Position numbers and translations under genes: made by a program. This document shows positions 1-7,446 of a stretch of DNA of 49,306 nucleotides, in pieces. Source of the DNA: Nonomuraea cypriaca (GTDB taxonomy: Bacteria; Actinomycetota; Actinomycetes; Streptosporangiales; Streptosporangiaceae); the NCBI RefSeq assembly GCF_015645445.1, contig NZ_JADOGI010000061.1, positions 1-49,306 on the forward strand, written 5' to 3'. Every line of letters begins with the position of its first letter. Positions within the stretch are counted from its first letter, which is position 1. A model generated the notes under the pieces. The model searched no databases, was not told where the DNA came from, and saw nothing but the letters and a program-made list of their open reading frames with translations.

Positions 1-1
1 G

Positions 2-382
2 CCGTGGGGCGAGCCGCCGGCCGGGTTCGCCGTCAAGGTGCTGGCCCGGGGCAGTGGGCGGGCCGCGCGGGCGGGTCAGCTCGTGGTCGTCCAGTACACG
101 GCCGCCGTCTGGAACGACCGCCGCGTCTTCGAGACCACCTGGCCGCGCCCGAAGGCGTTCACCATGGGCGACGGGAGCGTGGTCAAAGCCTGGGACGCCG
201 CGCTGGCGGGCGTGCCGGCGGGCAGCCGCGTCCTGATGATCGTCCCGCCCCCCCACGGGTACGGCGCCGCCGGCCACCCCACGCACGGCATCAGGGGCGG
301 CGACACGCTCGTCTACGTCGTGGACCTCATCGCTGCCTATCTGACCGGGAGGGCATGCGGCTTTCGTAGACTCCGGCTGTGA
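2..382 (+). CDS. FKBP-type peptidyl-prolyl cis-trans isomerase, C-terminal part
   Basis: The reading frame is open from the left edge, so the N-terminus lies outside the window. The visible part is a typical FKBP domain: a QLVVVQYTAAVW strand, the pocket segment with VVKAWDAALAGVPAGSRVLMIVP, the YGAAGHPTHGI flap and a closing GGDTLVYVVDLIAAY strand. FKBPs catalyse proline cis-trans isomerisation during protein folding. In actinobacteria such a gene commonly lies between pafA and pafBC in the proteasome region, which agrees with the genes that follow. Its TGA overlaps the GTG start of the next gene by three bases (GTGA), suggesting coupled translation. Whether the missing part carries a signal peptide or a second FKBP domain cannot be seen. 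Confidence 0.93.
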   Translation, partial: PWGEPPAGFAVKVLARGSGRAARAGQLVVVQYTAAVWNDRRVFETTWPRPKAFTMGDGSVVKAWDAALAGVPAGSRVLMIVPPPHGYGAAGHPTHGIRGGDTLVYVVDLIAAYLTGRACGFRRLRL

Positions 383-1035
383 GTAGCGAAGACCTCGATG
401 CGCTGGCCCTGCTGCACGACCCCGTCCGCCGCAGCCTGTACGCCGTCGTCACGGCCCGCGGCGGCGACGTCGGCAGGGGGGAGGCGGCCGAGGCGGCGGG
501 CGTGTCCAGGACGCTGGCTGGGCACCACCTCGACAAGCTCGTCGAGGCCGGGCTGCTGGAGAGCGGTTTCAGGCCGCAGGAGAAGAAGGGCCCGGGCAGC
601 GGGCGGCCGGCCAAGGTCTACCGCAGGGCCGTGCGCGAGCGGTCGGTGAGCCTGCCGCCGCGCGACTACGCCACGCTCGCCTCCGTCCTGGCCGGCGTGG
701 TCGACCTGCTCGGCGCCGAGGAGCAGGCCGAGGTGGCGGCGCGTGACGCGGGCGCCCGCCTGGCCGGGCGCCACTCCGGCGAGCGGGCCGAGCACGTGCT
801 GGGCGGGCGCGGCTACGAGCCGTACGCGGAGGGCGGGACGCTGCGGCTGCGCAACTGCCCGTTCCACGTGCTGGCCGTGGAGCAGCCGCTGCTGGTGTGC
901 TCCATGAACCTGGCCCTGTGCCAGGGGCTGCTCGAAGGGCTGGGCGACGACCCGGCCAGGGCCGCGCTGGATCCGCGGCCGGGGGAGTGCTGCGTCACTC
1001 TAAAACAAACAAGCATTGACATAGAAGACGCCTGA
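379..1035 (+). CDS. Winged-helix regulator with C-terminal cysteine cluster
   Basis: The 218-residue protein starts with an ArsR/MarR-like winged helix (residues 8-90; GVSRTLAGHHLDKLVEAGLL recognition region and a wing at GPGSGRPAKVY). The C-terminal half contains an NCPFH segment and cysteines at 160, 174, 181, 204 and 205, an arrangement reminiscent of the iron-sulfur regulator SufR although the spacing differs. This suggests a metal- or Fe-S-sensing repressor; the ligand is inference. The GTG start overlaps the stop of the FKBP gene. The last codons are unusually AT-rich (around 1000-1030) and include TTGACA at 1016-1021, which may act as a -35 box for the next gene. Confidence 0.85.
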   Translation: MSSEDLDALALLHDPVRRSLYAVVTARGGDVGRGEAAEAAGVSRTLAGHHLDKLVEAGLLESGFRPQEKKGPGSGRPAKVYRRAVRERSVSLPPRDYATLASVLAGVVDLLGAEEQAEVAARDAGARLAGRHSGERAEHVLGGRGYEPYAEGGTLRLRNCPFHVLAVEQPLLVCSMNLALCQGLLEGLGDDPARAALDPRPGECCVTLKQTSIDIEDA

Positions 1036-1051
1036 TGGTGTGCTGAGCGTC

Positions 1052-1531
1052 ATGCATCTCGCCCAGCTCAACGTCGCCCACATGCGCGCCCCCGTCGACA
1101 GCCCCGAACTCGCCGAGTTCGTCGCCCTCCTGGAGCCCGTCAACGCCGTCGCCGACGCGGCGCCCGGGTTCGTGTGGCGGCTCAAGGAGAGCGAGACCGA
1201 CCCCGCCGCCACGGTGATCCACGACTACGGCGACCACCTGCTGATCAACTTCTCGGTGTGGGAGTCGCTGGACACGCTCTGGAACTACGCCTACCGCAGC
1301 GTCCACCTGGGCGTGCTGCGCAGGCGCAGGGAGTGGTTCCTGCGCATGGCGGAGCCGTACATGGTGATGTGGTGGATCCCCGAAGGGTACATCCCGTCGC
1401 TGGCCGAGGGCATGGCGCGGCTGGACCGCCTGCGGGCGGAGGGGCCGGGGCCGCAGGCGTTCACGTTCAAGGACTCCTACGACAGCAGCGAGGCCGCCAG
1501 CCTGCCCGCCGCCGCCGAGGTCAGGAAGTAG
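1052..1531 (+). CDS. DUF3291 domain protein
   Basis: A 159-residue protein of the DUF3291 family, small proteins related to dimeric alpha/beta-barrel (antibiotic-biosynthesis-monooxygenase-like) folds with no established reaction. The characteristic opening HLAQLNVAHMRAPVDSPELA and the centre (FSVWESLDTLWNYAYRSVH, then EWFLRMAEPYMVMWWIPEG) are intact. The ATG at 1052 is preferred over the GTG at 1040 because family members begin at this MHLAQLN sequence. It follows the Cys-rich regulator by 16 bases and could be its target. The 3' end overlaps the convergent DUF3866 gene by 55 bases. Confidence 0.9.
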   Translation: MHLAQLNVAHMRAPVDSPELAEFVALLEPVNAVADAAPGFVWRLKESETDPAATVIHDYGDHLLINFSVWESLDTLWNYAYRSVHLGVLRRRREWFLRMAEPYMVMWWIPEGYIPSLAEGMARLDRLRAEGPGPQAFTFKDSYDSSEAASLPAAAEVRK

Positions 1532-2544
1532 GCGAGGTCCTCCTCCAGGCCGCGGCCCATCGTCGACAGCCGCACCGGCGAGCGCCGGAGCGCCTCGTGC
1601 AGGCCGTCGAGCGGGACCGGCACCAGGCGATGCCGTACGGCCAGCAGCTCCGCCTGGTCCCTGACCCGCTCGCCGAACTCGCCGGGCAGCTCGGGCACCG
1701 GCACGTCGGCGGGTGACAGCGCGACCCGGCCGTAGGCGGTCAGCGAGTGGTGCGAGACGCCGTAGTGGCGCTCGCGCCGGTCGCCCTCGCTGACCCGCAG
1801 CGCCGCCACAGGCCGGCCCAGCAGCACCCCGGCCGCGTTGACCGCCTCGCCCGCCGACACGCCGGAGAAGCCCCATCGGGTGCCCGTGCCCAGGTTGCCC
1901 GGCCCCTGCGTGACGACCGCCACGTCGGCCCCCAGCACGTGCCTGGCCGCCAGCAGCCCGGTGTGGGTGGTCGCCACCTCCACGTCACCGCCGAACGACT
2001 GCCCGGCCGTCACCACCCCCGCCAGCCATCCGATCTCGCGCAGCCGCGCCGCCGCCATCGAGAACCACGCCGGCAGCGCCCCGCCGTCCAGCATCACGTA
2101 CGCCACCCGCACGCCAGGCGCGCGATCGTAGAGCCCGCACAGGATCGGCGGCAGCGCGGAGTGCAGATCCGCCACGATCACCGGCATGCCGTCCAGCGAG
2201 TCCGCCTCGCGCAATTCCCCGTGATGCGGGGAATCCTGCTCGTCCGCGCCGAGCACCGTGGCCTGCAACGGCGTGTACCTGGCCTTCACCAGGTGCCCGG
2301 GACCCACGGGATCTTCCGGCAAACGGTTCGGGACGGCCACCACCATGGCGTAACCTCCCGTACCGAGACCCATCGCGAGCGCGGTCGTGTTGAGCAGCAC
2401 CTCGTCACCAGGTTCCGGGCGGCCCACCAACGGCGGATACGCCAGCGCCCGGCACTCCCCCTCGGGGACGGTGACGTCCAGCTCCACCGCTCCCGGCCAC
2501 TCGCGTCGGATCCGGACAACCTCGCCCTTGCGCCATCTGATCAC
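1477..2544 (-). CDS. DUF3866 family protein
   Basis: The 355-residue protein is an actinobacterial DUF3866 member of unknown function, often found beside pafBC. Visible features are an N-terminal beta-rich part (residues 1-100), a PVIVADLHSALPPILCGLYDRAP segment, and a glycine-rich region TQGPGNLGTGTRWGFSGVSAGEAVN that looks like a phosphate- or nucleotide-binding loop. No signal peptide or transmembrane helix is evident. It is transcribed away from pafB, with 39 bases between the two start codons, so the two genes share a very short divergent promoter region. The 3' end overlaps the DUF3291 gene. Confidence 0.9.
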   Translation of the reverse strand: MIRWRKGEVVRIRREWPGAVELDVTVPEGECRALAYPPLVGRPEPGDEVLLNTTALAMGLGTGGYAMVVAVPNRLPEDPVGPGHLVKARYTPLQATVLGADEQDSPHHGELREADSLDGMPVIVADLHSALPPILCGLYDRAPGVRVAYVMLDGGALPAWFSMAAARLREIGWLAGVVTAGQSFGGDVEVATTHTGLLAARHVLGADVAVVTQGPGNLGTGTRWGFSGVSAGEAVNAAGVLLGRPVAALRVSEGDRRERHYGVSHHSLTAYGRVALSPADVPVPELPGEFGERVRDQAELLAVRHRLVPVPLDGLHEALRRSPVRLSTMGRGLEEDLAYFLTSAAAGRLAASLLS

Positions 2545-2583
2545 GGGGGCAGGTTAGCGTCGATGAAGGAGGAGTGAGGGCAG

Positions 2584-3534
2584 ATGTCGCGCCGGAAGAC
2601 AGAACGGTTGCTCAATCTGGTGATCTGCCTGCTCGCCACGCGGCGCCCGTTGTCGGCCGAGCAGATCCGCCAGGCCGTGCCCGGCTACGATCGCGACGGC
2701 GACGAGGCGTTCCAGCGGATGTTCGAGCGGGACAAGAACGAGTTGCGCGAGATCGGCATCCCCATCGACGTGGTGCGCGATCCCTGGGAGGACGAGCCGG
2801 GCTACCGGATCGAGCGGGAGTCGTACGAGCTGCCCGAGATCACCCTGGAGGCCGACGAGGCGGCCGTGCTGGGCCTGGCCGCCCAGGTGTGGCAGCGCGC
2901 CAGCCTGGCCGAGGCCGCCTCCGGGGCGCTGCTGAAGCTGCGCGCCGGCGGCGTGGCCACCGACCAGCCGGTCGGCACCGGCGCGCTCGAGTTGCGCGTC
3001 GACACCCGCGACGCGGCCTTCCCGGCCCTGTGGGACGCCGTGCGCGACCGGCGGGTGGTGCGCTTCGACTACCGCGGCGCCGGCAGCGAGAGCGTGCGCA
3101 GCCGCACCGTGGAGCCGTGGGGCGTGGTCAGCCGCCGCGGCCGGTGGTACCTCGCCGGGTTCGACCGGGGGCGCGACGCGCCGCGGGCCTTCCGCCTCAG
3201 CCGCATCACCGGGCACGTCACCGCCGTCGGCAAGGCCGGCGCGGTCGAGGTGCCCGAGGGGGTCGACCTGCGCGCCATGGTCGGCTTCCCCGACGAGACG
3301 GTGGAGGAACGGGTCGCCGTCGTCCGCGTACGCCACGGAGCGTGCGAGGGGGTTCGGCAGCTCGCCAGGGCCGTCCACCCGGGCACCGACGGGTGGGACG
3401 AGGCCGAGCTGGTCTTCTCCGACCCAGAACGGCTCGCGGGCTGGATGGCCAGCCTCGGCGCCGACGTCGAGGTCGTCGAGCCACCGGACGCGCGCGAGGC
3501 GGTCATCCGCCGGCTGAAGGGGGTCATGGCATGA
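2584..3534 (+). CDS. pafB: PafB, WYL-domain transcriptional regulator
   Basis: A 316-residue protein with an N-terminal winged helix (KTERLLNLVICLLATRRPLSAEQIRQAVPGY), a helical linker and a WYL domain (VRFDYRGAG; WGVVSRRGRWYLAGFDRGRDAPRAFRLSRI) followed by the WCX extension. PafB pairs with PafC to form a transcription activator of the mycobacterial LexA/RecA-independent DNA-damage response; WYL domains bind nucleic-acid ligands. Start ATG at 2584 has GGAGGAGTGAGGGCAG immediately upstream. pafC follows after 16 bases. The pafB-pafC-tatA-tatC-helY order equals Rv2096c-Rv2092c of Mycobacterium tuberculosis, which makes the assignment secure. Confidence 0.95.
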   Translation: MSRRKTERLLNLVICLLATRRPLSAEQIRQAVPGYDRDGDEAFQRMFERDKNELREIGIPIDVVRDPWEDEPGYRIERESYELPEITLEADEAAVLGLAAQVWQRASLAEAASGALLKLRAGGVATDQPVGTGALELRVDTRDAAFPALWDAVRDRRVVRFDYRGAGSESVRSRTVEPWGVVSRRGRWYLAGFDRGRDAPRAFRLSRITGHVTAVGKAGAVEVPEGVDLRAMVGFPDETVEERVAVVRVRHGACEGVRQLARAVHPGTDGWDEAELVFSDPERLAGWMASLGADVEVVEPPDAREAVIRRLKGVMA

Positions 3535-3550
3535 CAGGGGGAGTGCTTTC

Positions 3551-4672
3551 ATGAGCGGGTCAGCGGATCGGCTGCCGAGGCTGCTGGCGCTGGTGCCGTA
3601 CCTGATGTCCCATCCGGGGGCGCAGGTCGGCGAGGTGGCGGCGGTGTTCGGGCTGAGCGAGAAGCAGCTCATCGACGACCTGCAGCTCGTGTGGATGTGC
3701 GGGCTGCCCGGCCACACCCCTGGCGACCTCATCGACGTGTCCTGGGACGGCGGCGAGATCCTCATCGACAACGCCGACACCATCGCCAGGCCGCTGCGGC
3801 TGGGCATCGACGAGGCCAGCGCGCTGCTGGTGGCGCTGCGCATGCTGGCCGCCACCCCCGATCTGGCCCTGCCTGTCAACGACGGGCCTGTCAACGACGG
3901 GCCTGTCAACGACGGGCCTGTCAACGACGGGCCTGTCAACGACGGGCCTGTCAACGACGGGCCTGTCAACGACGGGCCTGTCAGCGGGGGGCCGGTCGGC
4001 GAGGGGCACGCCGTCGAGGTGCACGGTGACGCGCTGGCGCGCGTGACGGCCAAGCTGGAGCGGGCGGCGGGGGAGGGCGCCGCCACCGTCAGCAGCCAGG
4101 TCGCCGTCGACGTGGAGGCCGCGCCCGACGCGCTGCCGCGGGTTCGCGAAGGGCTGACGCGGGGGCGCCGGCTGTCGCTGCGCTACTACGTGCCCGGGCG
4201 TGACGAGGTGACGCCGCGCGAGGTCGACCCCATGCGGGTCGTGGTCGTCGACGGGCGGGCGTACCTGGAGGGGTGGTGCTACCGCGCCGAGGCCATGCGG
4301 CTGTTCAGGCTCGACCGCGTGCTGGGCGTGGACGTGCTCGACGTGGCCGCCGACCCGCCAGAGGAGGCCGAGCCGATCGACGTCACGCGGGGCGTCTTCC
4401 GGCCCTCGCCGACCGACGAACTGGTCGAGCTGGAGGTCAGCGCGGCCGGGCGGTGGGTGGCCGAGTACTACCCGTGCGAGCGGGTCACCGAGCTCGGCGA
4501 GGGCCGGCTGCGGGTGGCGCTGCGGGCCCGCGACGAGGACTGGATACTCAAGCTGGCGCTGCGGCTGGGCGACACCGGGCGGGTCGTCTCGCCGCCCGAG
4601 ATGGCCGGCAAGGTCAGGCGGGAAGCCGGGCGAGCCCTGAGCGTGTACTCCGAGGAGCGTCCACGGGGCTGA
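3551..4672 (+). CDS. pafC: PafC, WYL-domain transcriptional regulator with repeat insertion
   Basis: A 373-residue partner of PafB: N-terminal helix-turn-helix (residues 1-60; GEVAAVFGLSEKQLIDDLQLV), helical bundle (IARPLRLGIDEASALLVALRMLAATPD), WYL domain (LSLRYYVPGRDE, then AYLEGWCYRAEAMRLFRLDRV) and C-terminal WCX segment. Between the bundle and the WYL part, residues about 108-151 consist of a five-residue repeat (VNDGP, seven exact copies and two decayed ones) that is not part of the family fold and lengthens a linker. The reading frame is kept because the DNA unit is 15 bases. Function is as for PafB: a DNA-damage-responsive transcription factor acting with RNA polymerase. Confidence 0.95.
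   Translation: MSGSADRLPRLLALVPYLMSHPGAQVGEVAAVFGLSEKQLIDDLQLVWMCGLPGHTPGDLIDVSWDGGEILIDNADTIARPLRLGIDEASALLVALRMLAATPDLALPVNDGPVNDGPVNDGPVNDGPVNDGPVNDGPVNDGPVSGGPVGEGHAVEVHGDALARVTAKLERAAGEGAATVSSQVAVDVEAAPDALPRVREGLTRGRRLSLRYYVPGRDEVTPREVDPMRVVVVDGRAYLEGWCYRAEAMRLFRLDRVLGVDVLDVAADPPEEAEPIDVTRGVFRPSPTDELVELEVSAAGRWVAEYYPCERVTELGEGRLRVALRARDEDWILKLALRLGDTGRVVSPPEMAGKVRREAGRALSVYSEERPRG
3871..4005 (+). repeat. 15-bp minisatellite inside pafC
   Basis: Seven exact tandem copies of gcctgtcaacgacgg run from 3871 to 3975. Two diverged copies follow (3976-3990 and 3991-4005). Each unit encodes five residues, so copy-number change would lengthen or shorten the PafC linker without frameshift. The exact identity of the copies points to recent expansion by slippage or recombination. 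Confidence 0.97.
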
Positions 4673-4756
4673 CATGGACCGGCGAGGGGTGGGGGCCGAC
4701 TGATCGGCCCGGTCACCCGTCAGGGGGTCGTCGTCGGTTTCACCGGCACCATGTCA

Positions 4757-4772
4757 CGTGAGCAGGCTCACG
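4757..4772 (+). terminator. Short hairpin downstream of pafC
   Basis: The sequence CGTGAGCAGGCTCACG forms a six-base-pair stem with a CAGG loop, 85 bases after the pafC stop and before the next small gene. There is no T-run, as is common in actinobacteria. It could end or weaken pafBC transcription before tatA. The short stem makes this tentative. Confidence 0.35.
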
Positions 4773-4921
4773 ACACGCTGCGGTGCGGCACAGAAACCGT
4801 CAAGCACCGGCAGGCGGCCGGCAGGTCGGAGCGCGGTGCCTGACGTGGGCGGCGACGGGAAGGGCCCGCTCGGCGGCGGGCGCGTCCGGGGCGGACGCAC
4901 GGTCGGCTATGGTCACCTTCC

Positions 4922-5077
4922 ATGGCGGTAAACCTGTTGGCAGTCGGGCTCGGCGTCGCCGGGCTGATCGTTCTCGGCGTCGCGGGCGCCCGGGTCGTCA
5001 TCGCGGCCAGGATGCTGAACAGCCAAATCGCCCGAGTTCACCGGCAATTCAAGGACAAAGAGGACCTCAGGGGATGA
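4922..5077 (+). CDS. 51-residue single-pass membrane protein
   Basis: This short ATG frame encodes 51 residues. It starts MAVNLLAVGLGVAGLIVLG, a clear transmembrane helix (about residues 4-28), followed by a charged, helical tail (NSQIARVHRQFKDKEDLRG). It lies between pafC and tatA and ends 67 bases before tatA. Codon use is ordinary for the region, with GC-rich third positions. The topology (N-terminal helix plus basic/acidic tail) is superficially like TatA/TatB, but no Tat motif is present, so no function is assigned. The gene is below the size many gene finders report. Confidence 0.7.
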   Translation: MAVNLLAVGLGVAGLIVLGVAGARVVIAARMLNSQIARVHRQFKDKEDLRG

Positions 5078-5144
5078 GGCAGAGCCCCTGGCAGCGTACG
5101 ATCGTGGCTAAGGACAGCATGTCGCTCACCATGAAGGACGTCAC

Positions 5145-5480
5145 ATGAACTTGGGAGCTCCGGAGATCATCCTGATCTTGGTGGCCTTGGTCCTCCTTTT
5201 CGGTGCCAAGAAGTTGCCGGATCTCGCCCGTGGCGTCGGACGGTCCTTGCGCATCTTCAAGGCGGAGACCAGCAAGATGGCCGCCGATGACGACGACGAC
5301 AAGCCGACCGTCGTGCAGGCCCAGCCCGAGCAGGCCCCGCCGCAGCAGGCCCCGACGCCGCAGCAGATCGCGGCCACGCCCGCGCCGGCTTTGTCCGCCG
5401 AGGAGCAGGCCCGTCAGCTCGAGGAGCAGGCCGCCAGGCTGCGCGCCGGCGCCGCCTCCCAGGCCGACAAGCGCGTCTGA
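5145..5480 (+). CDS. tatA: Sec-independent translocase subunit TatA
   Basis: A 111-residue TatA: short N-terminal transmembrane helix (PEIILILVALVLLFGAKKLP), the FGAKKLPDLARG hinge and amphipathic helix (VGRSLRIFKAETSKM), then a long low-complexity tail rich in D, P, Q and A with a final helical segment (EEQARQLEEQAARLRAG). TatA oligomerises to move folded twin-arginine proteins across the membrane. The ATG at 5145 is preceded by AAGGACG. tatC starts 31 bases downstream, so the two are probably cotranscribed. Confidence 0.97.
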   Translation: MNLGAPEIILILVALVLLFGAKKLPDLARGVGRSLRIFKAETSKMAADDDDDKPTVVQAQPEQAPPQQAPTPQQIAATPAPALSAEEQARQLEEQAARLRAGAASQADKRV

Positions 5481-5511
5481 CCCCCCGCCCCCTCGTCACC
5501 TGGACTGGTAG

Positions 5512-6372
5512 ATGGCGCTGCTGAAACGGTCGGGCCCCAAACCGGATGCCGACCCAGAAGGCCGGATGCCGCTCATGGAGCACCTGCGTGAGCTGCGCAA
5601 CCGGGTGCTCGTCGCGCTCGCCGCCGTGGTGGTGGGCCTCATCATCGGCTGGATCGTCTCCGGTCCGGTGTGGGAGGTGCTCAAGGAGCCCTACTGCTCG
5701 ACCGGGGCGTCGCGGCAGCTCACCGGGGAGTGCAGCCTCACCTTCACCGGGATCTTCTCGTCGTTCTTCATCACGTTGAAGGTCTCGCTGATGGTCGGCT
5801 TGGTGGTCTCGTCGCCCGCCTGGCTCTACCAGATCTGGGCGTTCGTCACCCCGGCCCTCTACCGCACCGAGAAGCGCTACACGATGGCGTTCCTGGGGCT
5901 GGCCATCCCGCTGTTCGCGCTGGGCGCGGCGCTGGCGTACTTCATCATGGACACCAGCCTGGCGTTCCTGCTGAGCTTCTCGCTCGAGGGCACGGTCGCG
6001 ACCATCGCGATCGACGACTATCTCGACTACGTCCTGATCATGGTGCTGATCTTCGGGGTGTCGTTCGAGCTGCCGTTGCTCCTGGTGTTCCTCAACATCA
6101 TCGGTGTGCTGCCACGGGAAACGGTCTCCAAGCACCGCCGGCTGATCATTTTCCTGATGTTCGTGTTCGGCGCCGTGGTCACGCCCGGCGGGGAGCCGAT
6201 CGCCATGATGGCGCTGGCCGCGCCGATGATCATCCTGTTCCTGGCGGCTGAGCTGATCATGTATCTGCGGGAGAAGAGGCAACCCCAGAGCGAGTTCGGC
6301 GACCTGTCCGACGACGAGGCCTCGCCGCTGGAGGAACCACCTCTGGAAGAGGATTCCGATACCACCCGATAG
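5512..6372 (+). CDS. tatC: Sec-independent translocase subunit TatC
   Basis: The 286-residue protein has the TatC signature at its N-terminus (MPLMEHLRELRNRV, residues 19-32) that helps bind the twin-arginine signal, followed by six transmembrane segments, the last two being VSKHRRLIIFLMFVFGAVVTP and IAMMALAAPMIILFLAAELIMYL. The C-terminal tail is acidic (DLSDDEASPLEEPPLEEDSD). It acts with TatA as the signal-peptide receptor of the Tat pathway. No tatB is adjacent, which is usual for actinobacteria. The next gene begins 16 bases after the stop. Confidence 0.97.
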   Translation: MALLKRSGPKPDADPEGRMPLMEHLRELRNRVLVALAAVVVGLIIGWIVSGPVWEVLKEPYCSTGASRQLTGECSLTFTGIFSSFFITLKVSLMVGLVVSSPAWLYQIWAFVTPALYRTEKRYTMAFLGLAIPLFALGAALAYFIMDTSLAFLLSFSLEGTVATIAIDDYLDYVLIMVLIFGVSFELPLLLVFLNIIGVLPRETVSKHRRLIIFLMFVFGAVVTPGGEPIAMMALAAPMIILFLAAELIMYLREKRQPQSEFGDLSDDEASPLEEPPLEEDSDTTR

Positions 6373-6388
6373 GCGATAAGTTCCGGGC

Positions 6389-7288
6389 GTGTCCCCACAA
6401 CTCGCCCTGCTCGTCAACCCCGCCGCCCGCGGCGGCCGTACGCTGCGCATGCTCGAGCCCGTGGCGCGGCGGCTGCGCGCGGGAGGGGCCGAGCTGTCGA
6501 TGATCGTCGGCGACGACGCCACCGACGCCCTCGAACGTGCCTGCACCGCCGTGGCCGAACGTCCCGACGCGCTCGTGGCCTTCGGCGGCGACGGCCTGGT
6601 CCACCTGGCCGTGCAGGCCGTGGCCGGCACCGGCGTGCCGCTCGGCATCATCCCCGCCGGGACCGGCAACGACATCGCGGCCGCGCTGGGCGTGCCGTGC
6701 GCGGACCCCCTCGCGGCGGCCCGCGCCGTGCTGCGCATGAAGTCGCGGCTCGTCGACGCGGCCCGCATCGTGGCCGGGCCCGCGGACGAGCTGTTCGCCG
6801 GGGTGGTGTGCTGCGGGTTCGACTCGCGGGTCAACGAACGGGCCAACGAACGGGCCAACCGGCGTACCTGGCCGCCCGGCATGGCCCGCTACCTGGTGGC
6901 CACGGCGCAGGAGTTACGCTCCTTCCGGCCCATCCCGTTCCGGGTGACCTTCGACGGGGGCGAGGTGCTGGAGCGGGAGGTCATGCTGGTGGCCGTGGCC
7001 AACACCCGCTCCTACGGCGCGGGCATGCGGGTCTGCCCCGGCGCACTCCCCGACGACGGGCTGCTGGACGTGGTGGTGCTGGACGCCGTGTCCAAGGCCG
7101 AGTTCGTCCGGGTCTTCCCCCGCGTGTACCGGGGGTCGCACGTGACGCATCCCGCCGTGTCGGTGCGGCGGGTGCGCAGCGTGCGGCTGGAGGCGGCCGG
7201 CGTCGTCGCCTACGCCGACGGTGAACGCATCGGGCCGGCGCCGGTCGAGTGCGAGGTCCGGCCGGGGGCGTTACGGGTCATCGTCTGA
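6389..7288 (+). CDS. Diacylglycerol-kinase/sphingosine-kinase-like lipid kinase
   Basis: A 299-residue member of the DAGK catalytic family. It has the N-terminal VNPAARGGRT nucleotide-binding segment, the FGGDGLVHLAV motif (the GGDG core that binds ATP) and PAGTGNDIAAALG. A beta-rich C-terminal domain ends with the conserved YADGERIGPAPVECEVRPGALRVIV strand. Such enzymes phosphorylate diacylglycerol or related lipids at the membrane. The start is GTG. A 12-base duplication (6833-6856) gives the local residue repeat NERANERA. The gene lies between tatC and helY and probably belongs to the same transcript. Confidence 0.92.
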   Translation: MSPQLALLVNPAARGGRTLRMLEPVARRLRAGGAELSMIVGDDATDALERACTAVAERPDALVAFGGDGLVHLAVQAVAGTGVPLGIIPAGTGNDIAAALGVPCADPLAAARAVLRMKSRLVDAARIVAGPADELFAGVVCCGFDSRVNERANERANRRTWPPGMARYLVATAQELRSFRPIPFRVTFDGGEVLEREVMLVAVANTRSYGAGMRVCPGALPDDGLLDVVVLDAVSKAEFVRVFPRVYRGSHVTHPAVSVRRVRSVRLEAAGVVAYADGERIGPAPVECEVRPGALRVIV

Positions 7289-7289
7289 A

Positions 7290-7309
7290 ATCTACAATGT
7301 AAAGGCGTC
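7290..7309. promoter_or_regulatory. 20-base element shared with position 45919
   Basis: ATCTACAATGTAAAGGCGTC matches the 20 bases at 45919-45938 except for one position. It contains TACAATGTA, a TAC-N3-GTA dyad. It sits directly after the lipid-kinase stop and about 140 bases before the helY start. It could be an operator or part of a promoter; the TACA/TGTA dyad loosely recalls BlaI/MecI-type sites, but this is only a resemblance. Confidence 0.45.
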
Positions 7310-7338
7310 GGCCTGTCGTCGCACTCCACCCCGCCTGG

Positions 7339-7377
7339 CGGGCGTCCGGAGGCGGCGGGGCGGCGCCCGGACGCCCG
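7339..7377 (+). terminator. GC-rich hairpin before helY
   Basis: CGGGCGTCCGG (7339-7349) pairs perfectly with CCGGACGCCCG (7367-7377) over 11 base pairs around a 17-base loop. It may terminate the tat/lipid-kinase transcript, or shape the helY leader, because the helY start is only 69 bases further on. Confidence 0.5.
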
Positions 7378-7446
7378 GTGGGCGCGGGAGGCGGGGGCCG
7401 GATGAGCGGGACGGACCGGAATGGTGATTTCGGTAGGCTGACAGGT

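Noticed and set aside
3871..4005. CRISPR-like array
   Set aside because: The repeats are contiguous 15-base units without spacers and lie inside a coding frame.
4783..5148. 121-codon plus-strand frame covering the gap before tatA
   Set aside because: It is Arg/Gly/Ala-rich and in another frame than the convincing 51-residue membrane protein.
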